Shown: piece after piece, positions 33,950 through 44,561 of the stretch
Layout of the letters: every line of letters starts with the position of its first letter
How positions within the stretch are numbered: the first letter of the stretch is position 1
The notes under the pieces: generated by a model
The model's input: only the letters and a program-made list of their open reading frames with translations
Told to the model about the DNA's origin: nothing
Databases searched by the model: none
Position numbers and translations under genes: made by a program
Origin: Dolomitihabitans soli
Lineage (GTDB): Bacteria > Actinomycetota > Actinomycetes > Streptosporangiales > Streptosporangiaceae
Assembly: GCF_022213955.1 (NCBI RefSeq)
Contig: NZ_JAKNTW010000004.1
Span: 304,840 to 368,839 of the forward strand
DNA: 64,000 nucleotides
Direction: 5' to 3'

Positions 33950-34348
33950 TCAGCGCCCGGCGCTGAAGATCACGTCGTCGGGCGTGACCCGCACGTTGAT
34001 CCGCTGCTCGTCCGGGCTCCGGTAGGGATAGCTGTCCACGCCCAGATACTTCTTGGCGAGGCCGTCGATCACGTCGTCGGCCCCCTCCAGATCGAGCCTG
34101 CCCTCGCCGGAGACGCTCACCAGGTGGAAGGGGTCCGCCGGGTCCAGGACGCTGACCGACACCCGGGGGTCCTCGCGCAGGTGACGTTCCTTGGCCCGGC
34201 CGACGGCCGTGTTGAAGATGATCTCGTCACCGTCGAGGTCGACCCAGACCACCGTGCTGTGCAGCGATCCGTCGGGCCGGACGGTGGTGACCCACGCGTG
34301 CACCGGCTTGCGGAGCAGTTCCTGCGCGCCTGCTGGCAGTTTCCCCAT
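33950..34348 (-). CDS. PPOX-class F420-dependent oxidoreductase
   Basis: A 132-residue split-barrel protein of the F420-dependent PPOX type (TIGR03618-like). HAWVTTVRPDGSLHSTVVWV, IIFNTAVGRAKERHLREDPR and VSVSVLDPADPFHLVSVSGE are in the family order. The start at 34348 (MGKLPAGAQ) has GGAGG 5 bases upstream; longer in-frame starts reach into the neighbouring IS element end and are not credible. Its stop is within two bases of the convergent PemK gene's stop. Substrate unknown. Confidence 0.87.
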   Translation of the reverse strand: MGKLPAGAQELLRKPVHAWVTTVRPDGSLHSTVVWVDLDGDEIIFNTAVGRAKERHLREDPRVSVSVLDPADPFHLVSVSGEGRLDLEGADDVIDGLAKKYLGVDSYPYRSPDEQRINVRVTPDDVIFSAGR

Positions 34349-34440
34349 GTCAACCTCCATGATCTCGACAACGTGTCTCCGCCCGGATCGAACAGCGCAG
34401 CGGGGCGATCCATTCCGGTGACCGCTCGGTAGTGTGGCGG

Positions 34441-34620
34441 CGTTGACTTCCTCCCCACGCCTAAAGAAGGCAGGGGATTCCAACCTTCACAGGCTGGGTT
34501 TCCTGCTTCACCGGCGACCGCACCCGGGCAGGCCCGGAATGTCTGACGTCACCTCCACAGGCGGTCACGGCACGACCTGCCGCCAGGATGTTCTTCGCGG
34601 CGTTGACGTCCCGGTCGTGC
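34441..34620 (-). ncRNA. Putative omega RNA (reRNA) of TnpB
   Basis: Known TnpB elements encode their guide RNA across the 3' end of tnpB and the right end of the element. Here that would cover the last part of the gene, with its stop TAG inside the right-end hairpin (34453-34476), and the guide would be the flank just below 34441. The extent is an estimate by analogy, not seen directly. Confidence 0.3.
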
Positions 34621-35663
34621 CGGGTGCCGCAGGACGGGCACTGCCACGTCCGGATGGAAAGCGAAAGCTTCGCGAGCAGATGCCCGCACCCGCTACACGT
34701 CTTCGAGGAGGGAAACCAGCGATCCACCACGACCAGACGGCGGCCGTACCTGGCGCACTTGTATTCGAGCATCCGGCGGAAGGCGCCCCAGCCGCAGTCG
34801 GAGATCGCCCTGGCCAGCGACCGGTTGCGGACCATGTTCTGCACCGCCAGGTCCTCGATCACGATCACATCGTGGTCGCGGACCAGCCCGGCCGAGGTGC
34901 GGTGCAGGAAATCCGTGCGGGACGCGCGGACCTTCCGATGCGCCCGGGCGACCTTCGCCTTCGCCTTCACCCGGTTGTTCGAGCCCTTCACCTTGCGGGC
35001 CATCCTGCGCTGATACCGGGCCAGGTTACGTTCCCGCGCGGCCAAAGCCCGAGGGTTCGCGACCTTCAGCCCGCCGGAGGTGACCACGAAGTCCTTGATG
35101 CCCAGGTCGATCCCGACCACCACGCCGGTCGCGGGGGCCTGCCCGGGGTCGGCGACCTCGACGGCCAGCGAGACGTACCAGCGGCCGTCGGGGTCGCGGG
35201 AGACGGTCACCGTGGACGGGTCGATCGCCGCCGGGTCCACCCCGGGCCAGGACCACACCAGCGCAAGTGGTGTATCCATCTTCGCCAACTGCAGCCGCCC
35301 GTCGCGGTAGCGGAACCCGCTGCGGGTGTACTCCGCGCTCTGCCGGCCGTGCCGCGACTTAAAACGCGGGTATTTCGCCCGGCGGGCGAAGAAGTTCGCG
35401 AACGCCTGCTGCTGGGTGCGCAGCACCTGCTGCAGCGGCACCGAGGACACCTCGTTCAGCCAGGCATACCCCTCGGCACGTTTCAGCCCGGTGAGAAACG
35501 CGCTGGCCTGCGACATGTCCGTGGACACCCGCTCGATATGCCAGCGGCGGCGCCGCCAGGCGAGGGTCTGGTTCCACACCACGCGCACACACCCGAACGT
35601 GCGGTTCAGCGCCGCCGCCTGTCCGGGGGTCGGGTAGGCCCGACACTTGTACGCCGTCCGCAC
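34461..35663 (-). CDS. tnpB: TnpB (IS200/IS605 OrfB), RNA-guided nuclease family
   Basis: A 400-residue TnpB. The helix-turn-helix-like N-terminus MRTAYKCRAYPTPGQ is intact. The RuvC residues are Asp in GIDLGIKDFVVT (near 187), Glu in DVIVIEDLAVQNM (near 275) and Asp in RHDRDVNAAKNILAAG (near 360). The zinc ribbon has CSGCG (near 325) and CPSCG (near 345). All catalytic and zinc residues are present and length is normal, so an active RNA-guided DNA nuclease is plausible. It has no TnpA partner. Confidence 0.92.
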   Translation of the reverse strand: MRTAYKCRAYPTPGQAAALNRTFGCVRVVWNQTLAWRRRRWHIERVSTDMSQASAFLTGLKRAEGYAWLNEVSSVPLQQVLRTQQQAFANFFARRAKYPRFKSRHGRQSAEYTRSGFRYRDGRLQLAKMDTPLALVWSWPGVDPAAIDPSTVTVSRDPDGRWYVSLAVEVADPGQAPATGVVVGIDLGIKDFVVTSGGLKVANPRALAARERNLARYQRRMARKVKGSNNRVKAKAKVARAHRKVRASRTDFLHRTSAGLVRDHDVIVIEDLAVQNMVRNRSLARAISDCGWGAFRRMLEYKCARYGRRLVVVDRWFPSSKTCSGCGHLLAKLSLSIRTWQCPSCGTRHDRDVNAAKNILAAGRAVTACGGDVRHSGPARVRSPVKQETQPVKVGIPCLL

Positions 35664-35762
35664 ACCAGGAACCTAACAACGACACCGCCCCTGGGTATGT
35701 CATTCCGCCATGACCGCGGACCGACCTCCCTTACGCCGCTACGCGGCGGGTTCGCATTCCTC

Positions 35763-35782
35763 CCCAGGGCTGAAGCCCAGGG
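35763..35782. repeat. Left-end hairpin of the TnpB element
   Basis: CCC-A-GGGCT-GA-AGCCC-A-GGG forms a stem with one A.A mismatch. Together with the preceding TTCCTCC it resembles the right-end hairpin in orientation and layout. It lies only about 20 bases before the start codon of the next gene, so the element is inserted in that gene's promoter region. Confidence 0.5.
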
Positions 35783-35803
35783 TCTCCAGCGAAGGAGCTC
35801 TCG

Positions 35804-36358
35804 ATGAACGAGCACCCGATTTCCGTGGACTGGGACGAGATCCCCGAAGATGCCGACGATCGTGCCCTGCTCGACGGGGCCCACCGGACCTACCGTTGCG
35901 CCTGCGGCATCCCCCTCGGCGAGCGGGTGAAGGCCGAGCTGCACGCGATGGAGACCGACCAGTGCTCGACGTGCTTCGGCCGGGCGTCGCGCGAGGTCCT
36001 CCCGGGGTTCACCGAGGCGTGCCGGGCCTGCGCGGGCACCGGCCGGCGCGGCGCCCAGCTGATGTGGGAGACGGCGTACGGCGAGGCCGAGCAGGTGATC
36101 ACGGTGGGCCTGGTGCGGCAGGTGACCAGGCGGCTTCCCGAGCCGTTCGCGCTGTCGCAGGCGGCCGACGCGGTCCGTGGCATGCTCGGCCTGCCCGCCG
36201 GGCGGCTGCCGGTCGGCCCCCGGGTCCGCGACCTGCTCCTCCGGCTCGAACAGGAGGGCGAGCTCGTCATGGTCTCGGCCCCCGACGAGCTGCTCGGCAA
36301 CGACGGCTCCATGGTGCTCTACCGCGATCCCCTCTGGCGACGAATCACCACGACCTAG
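35804..36358 (+). CDS. Cys-motif protein, unknown function
   Basis: A 184-residue protein with a possible zinc-binding cluster in its first half: YRCACGIPLGE, DQCSTCFGRA and EACRACAGTGRR, three Cys pairs, the last like the CxxCxGxG of DnaJ-type zinc centres. The second half is helical (ALSQAADAVRGMLGLPAGRL) and may bind a partner or nucleic acid. GAAGGAG precedes the ATG. No family recognised. Its upstream region is filled by the left end of a TnpB element, so expression may depend on that junction. Confidence 0.65.
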   Translation: MNEHPISVDWDEIPEDADDRALLDGAHRTYRCACGIPLGERVKAELHAMETDQCSTCFGRASREVLPGFTEACRACAGTGRRGAQLMWETAYGEAEQVITVGLVRQVTRRLPEPFALSQAADAVRGMLGLPAGRLPVGPRVRDLLLRLEQEGELVMVSAPDELLGNDGSMVLYRDPLWRRITTT

Positions 36359-36405
36359 ACCGGGTATGACCAAACCCTCCCCAATCGCGATGGGGAGGCG
36401 GGCCG

Positions 36406-37152
36406 GTGCGGCGAATCGTGCTCCTGGTCTGCGTGCTCGCGACGGGTGCGCTGCTCCTGCTCCTCCGCGGCACGCCCCCGCCGTCACCGCCTCCTGCCGC
36501 CGGCCCTCCGCCGCCGCGCGCCACGCCCGCGGTCAGCCCTTCGGCGACGCCCGCCACCGCGCGGAAGGAGCGGAAGGAGCGGAAGGAGCGGAAGGTCACG
36601 CGGGTGCCGAGGTCGGCGAGTGGCCGTTTCCGCGTCGTCTCCGGCACTGCACCTCCGGGGCACGGGCGCGGGCAGGTGGTCCGCTACCTGGTGGAGGTGG
36701 AGCGGGGTCTGCCCTTCCGGCCGCGCGCGTTCGCCGCCGCCGTGCACCGCATCCTCAACGACCCGCGCGGCTGGGGTCACCGCTTCCAGCGCGTGGACCG
36801 GCCTCCGGCGCGGGTCAGGGTGGCGTTGTCGAGCCCGGCGCTGACCGACGCCCAGTGCCTGCCGCTGCGCACGGGCGGCGAACTGTCCTGCTGGAACGGC
36901 ACGCGTTCGGTCATCAACGCGATGCGCTGGGCACACGGCGTCAAGGAGTACGGCGGGGACCTCGCCTCCTACCGCGAGTACGTCGTCAACCACGAGGTCG
37001 GCCACGCGCTCGGCCACGGTCACGAGTCCTGCCCCGGGCCCGGCAGGCGGGCCCCGGTGATGGCGCAGCAGACCAAGTCCCTCGGCGGGTGCCGCCCCAA
37101 CCCCTGGCCGAACCCGGACGCGCCCGCCCTCACGGCGGGAAAGGTGCGATGA
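36406..37152 (+). CDS. Secreted DUF3152 zinc-metalloprotease-like protein
   Basis: A 248-residue protein with an N-terminal membrane/signal segment (RRIVLLVCVLATGALLLLL), a Pro-rich linker and a short KERKERKERK repeat encoded by three 9-base units. The DUF3152 domain follows (residues 75-245): VVRYLVEVERGLPF, GWGHRFQRVD, INAMRWAHGV and the zinc motif VVNHEVGHALGHGHESC. The HExxHxxGHxH form indicates a metzincin-like metallopeptidase fold. VMAQQTKSLGGCRPNPWP near the end is also typical. It is probably cell-surface or secreted; the substrate is unknown. It starts at GTG. Confidence 0.87.
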   Translation: MRRIVLLVCVLATGALLLLLRGTPPPSPPPAAGPPPPRATPAVSPSATPATARKERKERKERKVTRVPRSASGRFRVVSGTAPPGHGRGQVVRYLVEVERGLPFRPRAFAAAVHRILNDPRGWGHRFQRVDRPPARVRVALSSPALTDAQCLPLRTGGELSCWNGTRSVINAMRWAHGVKEYGGDLASYREYVVNHEVGHALGHGHESCPGPGRRAPVMAQQTKSLGGCRPNPWPNPDAPALTAGKVR

Positions 37153-37179
37153 GCCGGGCGTACCCGGCTCCGCGGAGGG

Positions 37180-37875
37180 TCACCGGCACTGGGCGAGCAT
37201 CGCCGCCTTGTCACGTCTCGTCACGGGCAGGTGGTACTTCAGCGCGACCTGGGCGAAGCGGACGGAGTAGGAGCAGCGGGCCCGGCGCGAGGGCGGCAGC
37301 CACGAGGCGGGCCCGGAGCCGCCCTTCGCCTCGTTGACCGTGCCGAGCACGGGCAGCAGGTTGAGCGGATCGTTGGCGAAACGCAGCCGCTTGGACTCCG
37401 TCCACCGCGAGGCGCCCATCCGCCAGCCGTAGGCGAGCGGGACCACGTGGTCCACCTGCACCACGTCGCGGTCCCTGCGCCACTCGATCGTCTTGCCCGT
37501 GTAGGGGTCGCGCAGCCTCAGCGAGGTGACCAAGCAGTCGGACCCCTTCTGGTACGTGACCTTCTGCCCGTCGCGGGCGAGCAGATCGTCGCGGGTGCTG
37601 CAGCCGTTGCGCGACATCGGCACGTCGCGGGCGGTGTCGATCCAGGCGCCGCCGTACCTGGTCCGCTCGTAGCCCGTCTTGGCGCCGCGGCCGTCGACCG
37701 GCAGTCTCCTGATCAGCCTGACCGCCTCCGCCCGGTCGCCGGCCGACGTGGTGGGCGCGAGTCCCGGCTGCGTGCCGCTGGGATTGTCGAGCGGGGCGAA
37801 TCGCGCCACGGTGCCCTGGCGCGGGGCCGCCGCCAGCGACAACATGACCACGGCGGCCGCCAGCACGGTGACCAC
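37180..37875 (-). CDS. Secreted HNH-type nuclease (DUF1524 family)
   Basis: A 231-residue protein with an N-terminal hydrophobic export signal (VLAAAVVMLSLAAAP). The nuclease core is DVVQVDHVVPLAYGWRMGAS (near residues 138-157), with the catalytic His after Asp, followed by RFANDPLNLLPVLGTVNEAKG, the N of the HNH fold, and GPASWLPPSRRARCSYSVRF. This is the common actinobacterial secreted HNH/DUF1524 nuclease. Cys pairs (NGCSTRDD, SDCLVTS, ARCSYS) suggest disulphides. The start is uncertain: GTG at 37875 has no well-spaced ribosome site, and GGAGG occurs about 20 bases upstream. Confidence 0.85.
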   Translation of the reverse strand: MVTVLAAAVVMLSLAAAPRQGTVARFAPLDNPSGTQPGLAPTTSAGDRAEAVRLIRRLPVDGRGAKTGYERTRYGGAWIDTARDVPMSRNGCSTRDDLLARDGQKVTYQKGSDCLVTSLRLRDPYTGKTIEWRRDRDVVQVDHVVPLAYGWRMGASRWTESKRLRFANDPLNLLPVLGTVNEAKGGSGPASWLPPSRRARCSYSVRFAQVALKYHLPVTRRDKAAMLAQCR

Positions 37876-38265
37876 ATCTCGCGTGCTCAGCGCCGCCTCC
37901 AGGCCCCTCGACGAGGATTTATAAACGGGATTCCCGCTGATCCCGACCCTCGAACCCGGAATTTCGGACGACGCGCTCCATCGACCGCCCTGACCGGAAC
38001 GGGCCGGGCCGCCACGGTTCGCCGCGCGGCGATAAAACCGGTTGCGGGTCCGGCGGGCCGTACCTGAGCATTGGGGGCATGTTCCGGCACGCCTGTCTCG
38101 TGACGCCCGCAGCCGCGGGTGTGCGTGAGCGTGCCCCGATGCCGGCCGCCGTGCGGCTAGACGGCGCGGAGCGCTGACCCTTTCCCGGTCGTCCTGAGTG
38201 ACCCGGCGGGGGAGGGTGGGCGATCGCGCGGGTCACCGCAGGAACCAGCATCGAAGGACAGGGAA
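37876..38265. other. 390-bp intergenic region before the EF-Tu paralogue
   Basis: No gene is supported here. It holds short GC-rich inverted repeats (for example GGGATTCCC near 37928 and CCCGCAGCCGCGGG near 38106) and ends in GAAGGACAGGGAA, the ribosome site of the EF-Tu gene. A long untranslated leader for that gene is possible. Confidence 0.4.
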
Positions 38266-39438
38266 ATGGCCAAGCAGGCCTATGTGCGGTCCAAGCCGCA
38301 CCTCAACATCGGCACGATGGGTCACGTCGACCACGGCAAGACGACGCTGACGGCCGCGATCACCAAGGTGCTGAGCGACCGGGGCGGCGCGAAGTACGTG
38401 CCATTCGAGCGGATCGACCGGACCCCCGAGGAGGCCGTGCGCGGGATCACCATCAACGTGTCCCACGTGGAGTACGAGACCGGCACCCGCCACTACGCCC
38501 ATGTGGACATGCCAGGCCACGCCGACTACGTGAAGAACATGATCACGGGGGCGGCGCAGCTCGACGGGGCGATCCTGGTGGTGTCCGCGCGCGACGGGAT
38601 CATGCCGCAGACGCGGGAGCACGTGCTGCTCGCCCGCCGGGTGGGCGTCGAGCACCTCGTCGTCGCGCTCAACAAGGCCGACGGCGCCGACCCGGAGCTG
38701 GCCGACCTCGTCGAGCTGGAGCTGGCGGACCTGTTCACCGAGCACGGCTACCACGACGTGCCCGTGGTGCGGGTCTCCGGGCTGCGGGCGCTGGCGGGCG
38801 ACCCGGAGTGGGTGGACTCCATCGAGGCGCTGCTCCAGGCCGTGGACGAGCACGTGCCGCTGCCGGTCCGCTACACGGACGCGCCGTTCCTGATGCCGGT
38901 GGAGAGCGTGCTCACCGTCGCCGGGCGCGGCACCGTGGTGACCGGGGCGATCGAGCGCGGCACGGTCAGGGTCGGCGACACCGTCGAGACCGTCGGGCTG
39001 GGCGAGCGGCTCACCGCCGTGGTGACCGGCGTGGAGACCTTCGGCAAGACGATGGAGCGGGGCGAGGCCGGCGACAACGCCGCGCTGCTACTCCGCGGGG
39101 TACGGCGCGAGCAGGTGCGCCGAGGCCAGATCCTGGCCGCGCCCGGCAGCCAGTCCGCCCATCGCCGGATGTCGGCGAGGATCTATTTCCTGAGCGCGCA
39201 GGAGGGCGGTCGCGGCACGGGCGTCGCCAGCGGGTACCGGCCGCAGTTCTATCTGCGCACGACCGACGTGCCCGGACGGATGGAGCTTCCCGGCGACGGG
39301 ACGGCGCTGCCGGGTGAGACGGTCGAGGCGATCGTCGAGCTGGGCAGGTCGGTGGCTCTGGAGGCCGGGCTCGGCTTCGCGATCCGCGAGGGCGGGCTGA
39401 CCGTCGGCGCCGGGACGGTACTGGCCGTCCTTCCCTGA
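38266..39438 (+). CDS. tuf: Divergent second EF-Tu, probable antibiotic-resistant paralogue
   Basis: A 390-residue elongation factor Tu with all GTPase motifs: [31 protein letters not shown] (Met where Cys is normal), NKAD and SGL. It is far more diverged than a housekeeping EF-Tu. In E. coli mature numbering it has Arg at Q124 (LLARRVGV), His at Y160, Ala at R230 ([10 protein letters not shown]) and Ala at G275 (GDNAALLL). These positions carry known kirromycin, pulvomycin or GE2270A resistance mutations. It stands alone, away from any rps/fus operon, with its own terminator. A back-up EF-Tu insensitive to elfamycins is the likely role. Confidence 0.9.
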   Translation: MAKQAYVRSKPHLNIGTMGHVDHGKTTLTAAITKVLSDRGGAKYVPFERIDRTPEEAVRGITINVSHVEYETGTRHYAHVDMPGHADYVKNMITGAAQLDGAILVVSARDGIMPQTREHVLLARRVGVEHLVVALNKADGADPELADLVELELADLFTEHGYHDVPVVRVSGLRALAGDPEWVDSIEALLQAVDEHVPLPVRYTDAPFLMPVESVLTVAGRGTVVTGAIERGTVRVGDTVETVGLGERLTAVVTGVETFGKTMERGEAGDNAALLLRGVRREQVRRGQILAAPGSQSAHRRMSARIYFLSAQEGGRGTGVASGYRPQFYLRTTDVPGRMELPGDGTALPGETVEAIVELGRSVALEAGLGFAIREGGLTVGAGTVLAVLP

Positions 39439-39448
39439 CCTGCCGCCG

Positions 39449-39485
39449 CCCGTGCGGCGTGTTCCTGGTGGACACGCCGCACGGG
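39449..39485. terminator. 14-bp hairpin between convergent tuf and mmsA
   Basis: Perfect arms CCCGTGCGGCGTGT (39449-39462) and ACACGCCGCACGGG (39472-39485) with a 9-base loop, placed between two convergent gene ends. It would stop transcription from both the EF-Tu gene and the inositol operon. Confidence 0.82.
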
Positions 39486-39493
39486 TGCCGGGG

Positions 39494-40978
39494 TCAGGCG
39501 GAGGTGGGGAAGCTGAGGGAGGTGTGCCCGGCCGGGGTGGATCGGGGCCAGCGGGTGGTGGTCACCTTGGCGCGGGTGTAGAAACGAACGCCTTCGGGGC
39601 CGTGGACGTGGGTGTCGCCGAAGAGGGAGTCCTTCCAGCCGCCGAAGGAGTGGTAGGCCATCGGCACGGGGATCGGGACGTTCACCCCGATCATGCCCAC
39701 GTGGACCCGGCGCCGGAAGGTCTGGGCGGCCTCGCCGCTGTTCGTGAAGATCGCGGTGCCGTTGCCGTAGGGGTTGGCGTTGATCACCTCGATCGCGTCG
39801 TCCAGGGTCTCGGCGCGCAGGACGGCGAGGACCGGCCCGAAGACCTCCTCCGTGTAGACCTCCATGCCGGGCGTGACGCCGTCGACCAGCGTGGGGCCGA
39901 CGAAGAAGCCGTCCGGATGCCCGGGCACCGCCACGTCACGGCCGTCCACGAGCACGCCGTCCGCGCCTTCGATGATCGCGGTGATCCGCTCCCTGGACGC
40001 GTGGGTGACGACCGGCCCCATCTCGGACCCCGGGTCCCGGCCGGGGCCGACCTTGATCGCTCTGGCCCGCTCGGCGAGCCGTTCCACCAGCGGACCGGCG
40101 GCGTCGCCGACCGCGACGACGGCCGAGATCGCCATGCAGCGCTGGCCGGCCGAGCCGTACGCGGCGCCGGCGATCTGGTCGGCGGCGAAGTCGAGGTCGG
40201 CGTCGGGCAGCACCACCGCGTGGTTCTTCGCGCCGCCCAGCGCCTGCACCCGCTTCCCGCTGCGCCCGGCCCGCTCGTGGACGTGTCTCGCGACGGGCGT
40301 GGAGCCGACGAACGACACCGCCGCCACCCCGGGATGGTCGAGCAGCGCGTCCACGGTCACCCGGTCGCCTTGGACCACGTTGAAGACGCCCTCGGGAAGC
40401 CCCGCCTCGGCGTACAGCTCGGCGATCCTGATCGAGGCGGAGGGGTCGCGCTCCGACGGCTTGAGCACGAAGGTGTTGCCGCAGGCGATGGCGACGGGAT
40501 GCATCCACATCGGCACCATCACCGGGAAGTTGAACGGCGAGACACCGGCGCACACGCCCAGCGGCTCGCGGACGGAGAAGACGTCGACGCCGGTGGACGC
40601 CTGCTGGGAGTACTCCCCCTTGAGCAGCTCGGCCAGGCCGCAGGCGTACTCCGCGACCTCCATGCCCCGCACGACCTCGCCGCGCGCGTCGTCGACGACC
40701 TTGCCGTGCTCGGCGGCGACCAGTTCGGCCAGCTCGTCGAGGTGCCGCTCGACGAGGTCGCGGAAGCGGAACATGACGCGGGTGCGGCTGGTCAGCGAGG
40801 CCGTGCCCCACGACTCGAACGCCTTGGCCGCGGCGCGGACGGCGAGGTCGACGTCGGCGGCCTCGCCGAGCACCACCCGGGCCTGCTCGGCCCCGGTGGC
40901 GGGGTCGAAGACGGGGGCGTGCCGGGTGGCGGAGCCGGTGGACGGCCGTCCGCCGATCCAGTGACCGATCGTTCGCAA
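39494..40978 (-). CDS. mmsA: Methylmalonate-semialdehyde dehydrogenase, CoA-acylating
   Basis: A 494-residue aldehyde dehydrogenase of the MmsA/IolA type, which turns malonate semialdehyde into acetyl-CoA and CO2 at the end of inositol breakdown (and methylmalonate semialdehyde in valine breakdown). GVCAGVSPFNFPVMVPMWM, SFVGSTPVARHVHERAG and ALGGAKNHAVVLPDADLD are typical; SAGQRCMAIS holds the catalytic Cys. Lack of the usual general-base Glu is a known MmsA trait. It is the last gene of the iol operon, 12 bases after iolD. Confidence 0.93.
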   Translation of the reverse strand: MRTIGHWIGGRPSTGSATRHAPVFDPATGAEQARVVLGEAADVDLAVRAAAKAFESWGTASLTSRTRVMFRFRDLVERHLDELAELVAAEHGKVVDDARGEVVRGMEVAEYACGLAELLKGEYSQQASTGVDVFSVREPLGVCAGVSPFNFPVMVPMWMHPVAIACGNTFVLKPSERDPSASIRIAELYAEAGLPEGVFNVVQGDRVTVDALLDHPGVAAVSFVGSTPVARHVHERAGRSGKRVQALGGAKNHAVVLPDADLDFAADQIAGAAYGSAGQRCMAISAVVAVGDAAGPLVERLAERARAIKVGPGRDPGSEMGPVVTHASRERITAIIEGADGVLVDGRDVAVPGHPDGFFVGPTLVDGVTPGMEVYTEEVFGPVLAVLRAETLDDAIEVINANPYGNGTAIFTNSGEAAQTFRRRVHVGMIGVNVPIPVPMAYHSFGGWKDSLFGDTHVHGPEGVRFYTRAKVTTTRWPRSTPAGHTSLSFPTSA

Positions 40979-40990
40979 GATGTCAGCCCT

Positions 40991-42840
<1,850 letters not shown>

Positions 42841-42844
<4 letters not shown>

Positions 42845-43689
42845 GAGGTCCTCCCCTGTGCGGTGGTGAGGGGCAGCCGGGGGTCGGCGGCCTGGCCGGC
42901 CCAGGTGTCGCGCACCCAGGCGTGGCGGGGGTCGTCGCAGGCGAGCCAGACCCGCTCGCCGGGGCCCGCCATCACGTTGAGGTAGTAGAGGTCGTAGCCG
43001 GGGGGCGCCATCGACGGGCCGTGGTAGCCGTGCGGGATCAGCACCACGTCGCCGGGCCCGACCTCGGCGCACACGTCGATCTCGCGGCCCGGCCCCGAGG
43101 TGTACACCCGCTGGAACCCGTTGCCCTCGAAGTAGTAGATCTCCTCCAGCCTGGACTCCCCCGGCCGTTCCTCGTCGTGCTTGTGCGGCGGGTACGACGA
43201 CCAGTTGCCGCCCGGGGTGATCACCTCCACGGCGATCAGCCGGTCGGCTTCGAAGACGTCGGCGGCGGCGAAGTTGTTGACCTGGCGGCTCGCCGTACCG
43301 CTCCCCCGGATCTCGACCGGTACCGCCTCCGCCGGGCCGTACCTCGCGGGCAGCCGGCGGCCGGCCCGTGCGGACGGCAGCGCGAACCGGCCACCGGCGG
43401 CCGAGGCGATCCGCACCTCCGCGTCCCTGGGCGCGTAGACGAAGTCGGTGACCCGCTCGAACACGCCGTCGCGGCCGGTCACCTCGAACCGTTCCCCGTC
43501 CACGGTGACCACGCAACCGCCGCGCAGCGGCAGCACGATCAGTTCCTCCTCGCCGGTGCCGAACGTGTGCTCGCCCCCGGCGGGCAGTTCGAGGACGCGC
43601 AGCCCGGAGAACCCCCACCCGGCGGTCACCGGCGTTACCTCCAGCTCGTACGGCCCGGCGGCCAGCTCGCCCTTCCGGTAGACGTTCAC
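42841..43689 (-). CDS. iolB: 5-deoxy-glucuronate isomerase
   Basis: A 282-residue double-cupin metal enzyme that isomerises 5-deoxy-D-glucuronate to 2-deoxy-5-keto-D-gluconate. GSGTASRQVNNFAAAD, SSYPPHKHDEERPGESRLEE (metal His/His/Glu) and VVLIPHGYHGPSMAPPGYDL are the family signature in normal order. The start is GTG in a GTGA overlap with the preceding aldolase gene, so translation is coupled on both sides. Confidence 0.95.
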
Positions 43690-44561
43690 AGCAGCCCCAC
43701 AGCGGCGTCGACGGCGGAGACGACATCGTCGTCCGGCGGATAGAGGAGGGATCGCCCGACGGCGAGGCCCCGGGCGGTGGGACAGGCGAGCGCCTTGCCC
43801 CAGCGCGCGAACGTGGCGTCCTGGTCCTCGTCGACCTCGCCGCCGAGGATCACCACGGGCAGGGTGGTGGCGGCCATCACCCGTTCCATGTCGTCCACGA
43901 CGGGGAGTTTGAGCCAGGTGTAGGCGGAGGTGCTGCCGAGCCCGGCCGCGATGGTGGCGGCCTTCAGCATGGCGTCCGTGGTGAGCTGGTTGCGTACCGC
44001 GCCGTCTACGCGGCTGGAGATGAACGGCTCGACCATCGCCAGCAGGTCATGGGAGGCCAGGTCGCTGACGGCGCGGGCGGTGGCCTCCAGGGTGGAGACC
44101 GACGCGGGGTCCTCGTAGTCGATCCGGGTCAGCGTCTTGCCGCCCTCGAAGCGCATCGCCGCGATCCTGCCCGCGTCGTAGCCGGTGAAGCGGTCGTCCA
44201 TCTCGAAGGCGGAGCCGGCGAGCCCGCCGCGGTTCATCGAGCCGACGACCACCTTCCCGTCGAGGGCGCCGAGCAGGAGCAGGTCCTCGATGATGTCGGG
44301 CGTGCCGAGCACCCCGTTGACGCCGGGGCGGGCCAGCGCGGTGCACAACCGGTCGAGCAGGTCCATCCGGTCGGCCATGGCGTGCGGCCGCCGCCCGGCG
44401 CGCAGTGAGCCGCGCGCCGGGTGGTCGGCGGCGATCACCATGAGCTTCCCGTGCTCGCCGAGCAGTCCGGTGGGACGCACGCGCAGCGCAGCGGCCTCGG
44501 CGATCGCGGAGGGCCGGTTGGCCCTCGTGGTGACCAGCGTCGCCAGCGTGTCTCTAATCAT
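43686..44561 (-). CDS. Cgl0159-family (beta/alpha)8 protein, probable aldolase of the iol pathway
   Basis: A 291-residue TIM-barrel protein of the type seen next to iolC in actinobacterial inositol clusters. GKLMVIAADHPARGSLRAG, DLLLLGALDGKVVVGSMNRG, RIDYEDPASVSTLEAT and YTWLKLPVVDDMERVMAAT are visible; the Lys of TWLKLP is where a Schiff-base lysine sits in class I aldolases of this fold. Lying between kinase and isomerase, it most likely cleaves 2-deoxy-5-keto-gluconate 6-phosphate (the IolJ step), but this is inference from place. It overlaps iolC by 8 bases. Confidence 0.78.
   Translation of the reverse strand: MIRDTLATLVTTRANRPSAIAEAAALRVRPTGLLGEHGKLMVIAADHPARGSLRAGRRPHAMADRMDLLDRLCTALARPGVNGVLGTPDIIEDLLLLGALDGKVVVGSMNRGGLAGSAFEMDDRFTGYDAGRIAAMRFEGGKTLTRIDYEDPASVSTLEATARAVSDLASHDLLAMVEPFISSRVDGAVRNQLTTDAMLKAATIAAGLGSTSAYTWLKLPVVDDMERVMAATTLPVVILGGEVDEDQDATFARWGKALACPTARGLAVGRSLLYPPDDDVVSAVDAAVGLL

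Larger units (their letters stand above)
34441..35790 (-). mobile_element. TnpB-only IS element (IS605/IS1341 type)
   Basis: A tnpB gene is flanked on both sides by similar subterminal hairpins in the same orientation: CCTCCCC-ACGCC...GGCAGGGG at about 34449-34476 (right end) and CCTCCCCAGGGCT-GA-AGCCCAGGG at about 35759-35782 (left end). Same-orientation end hairpins are what Y1-transposase (TnpA) elements carry. No tnpA is present, so movement would need a helper in trans. The exact tips are not visible; the limits given are approximate. Confidence 0.65.
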
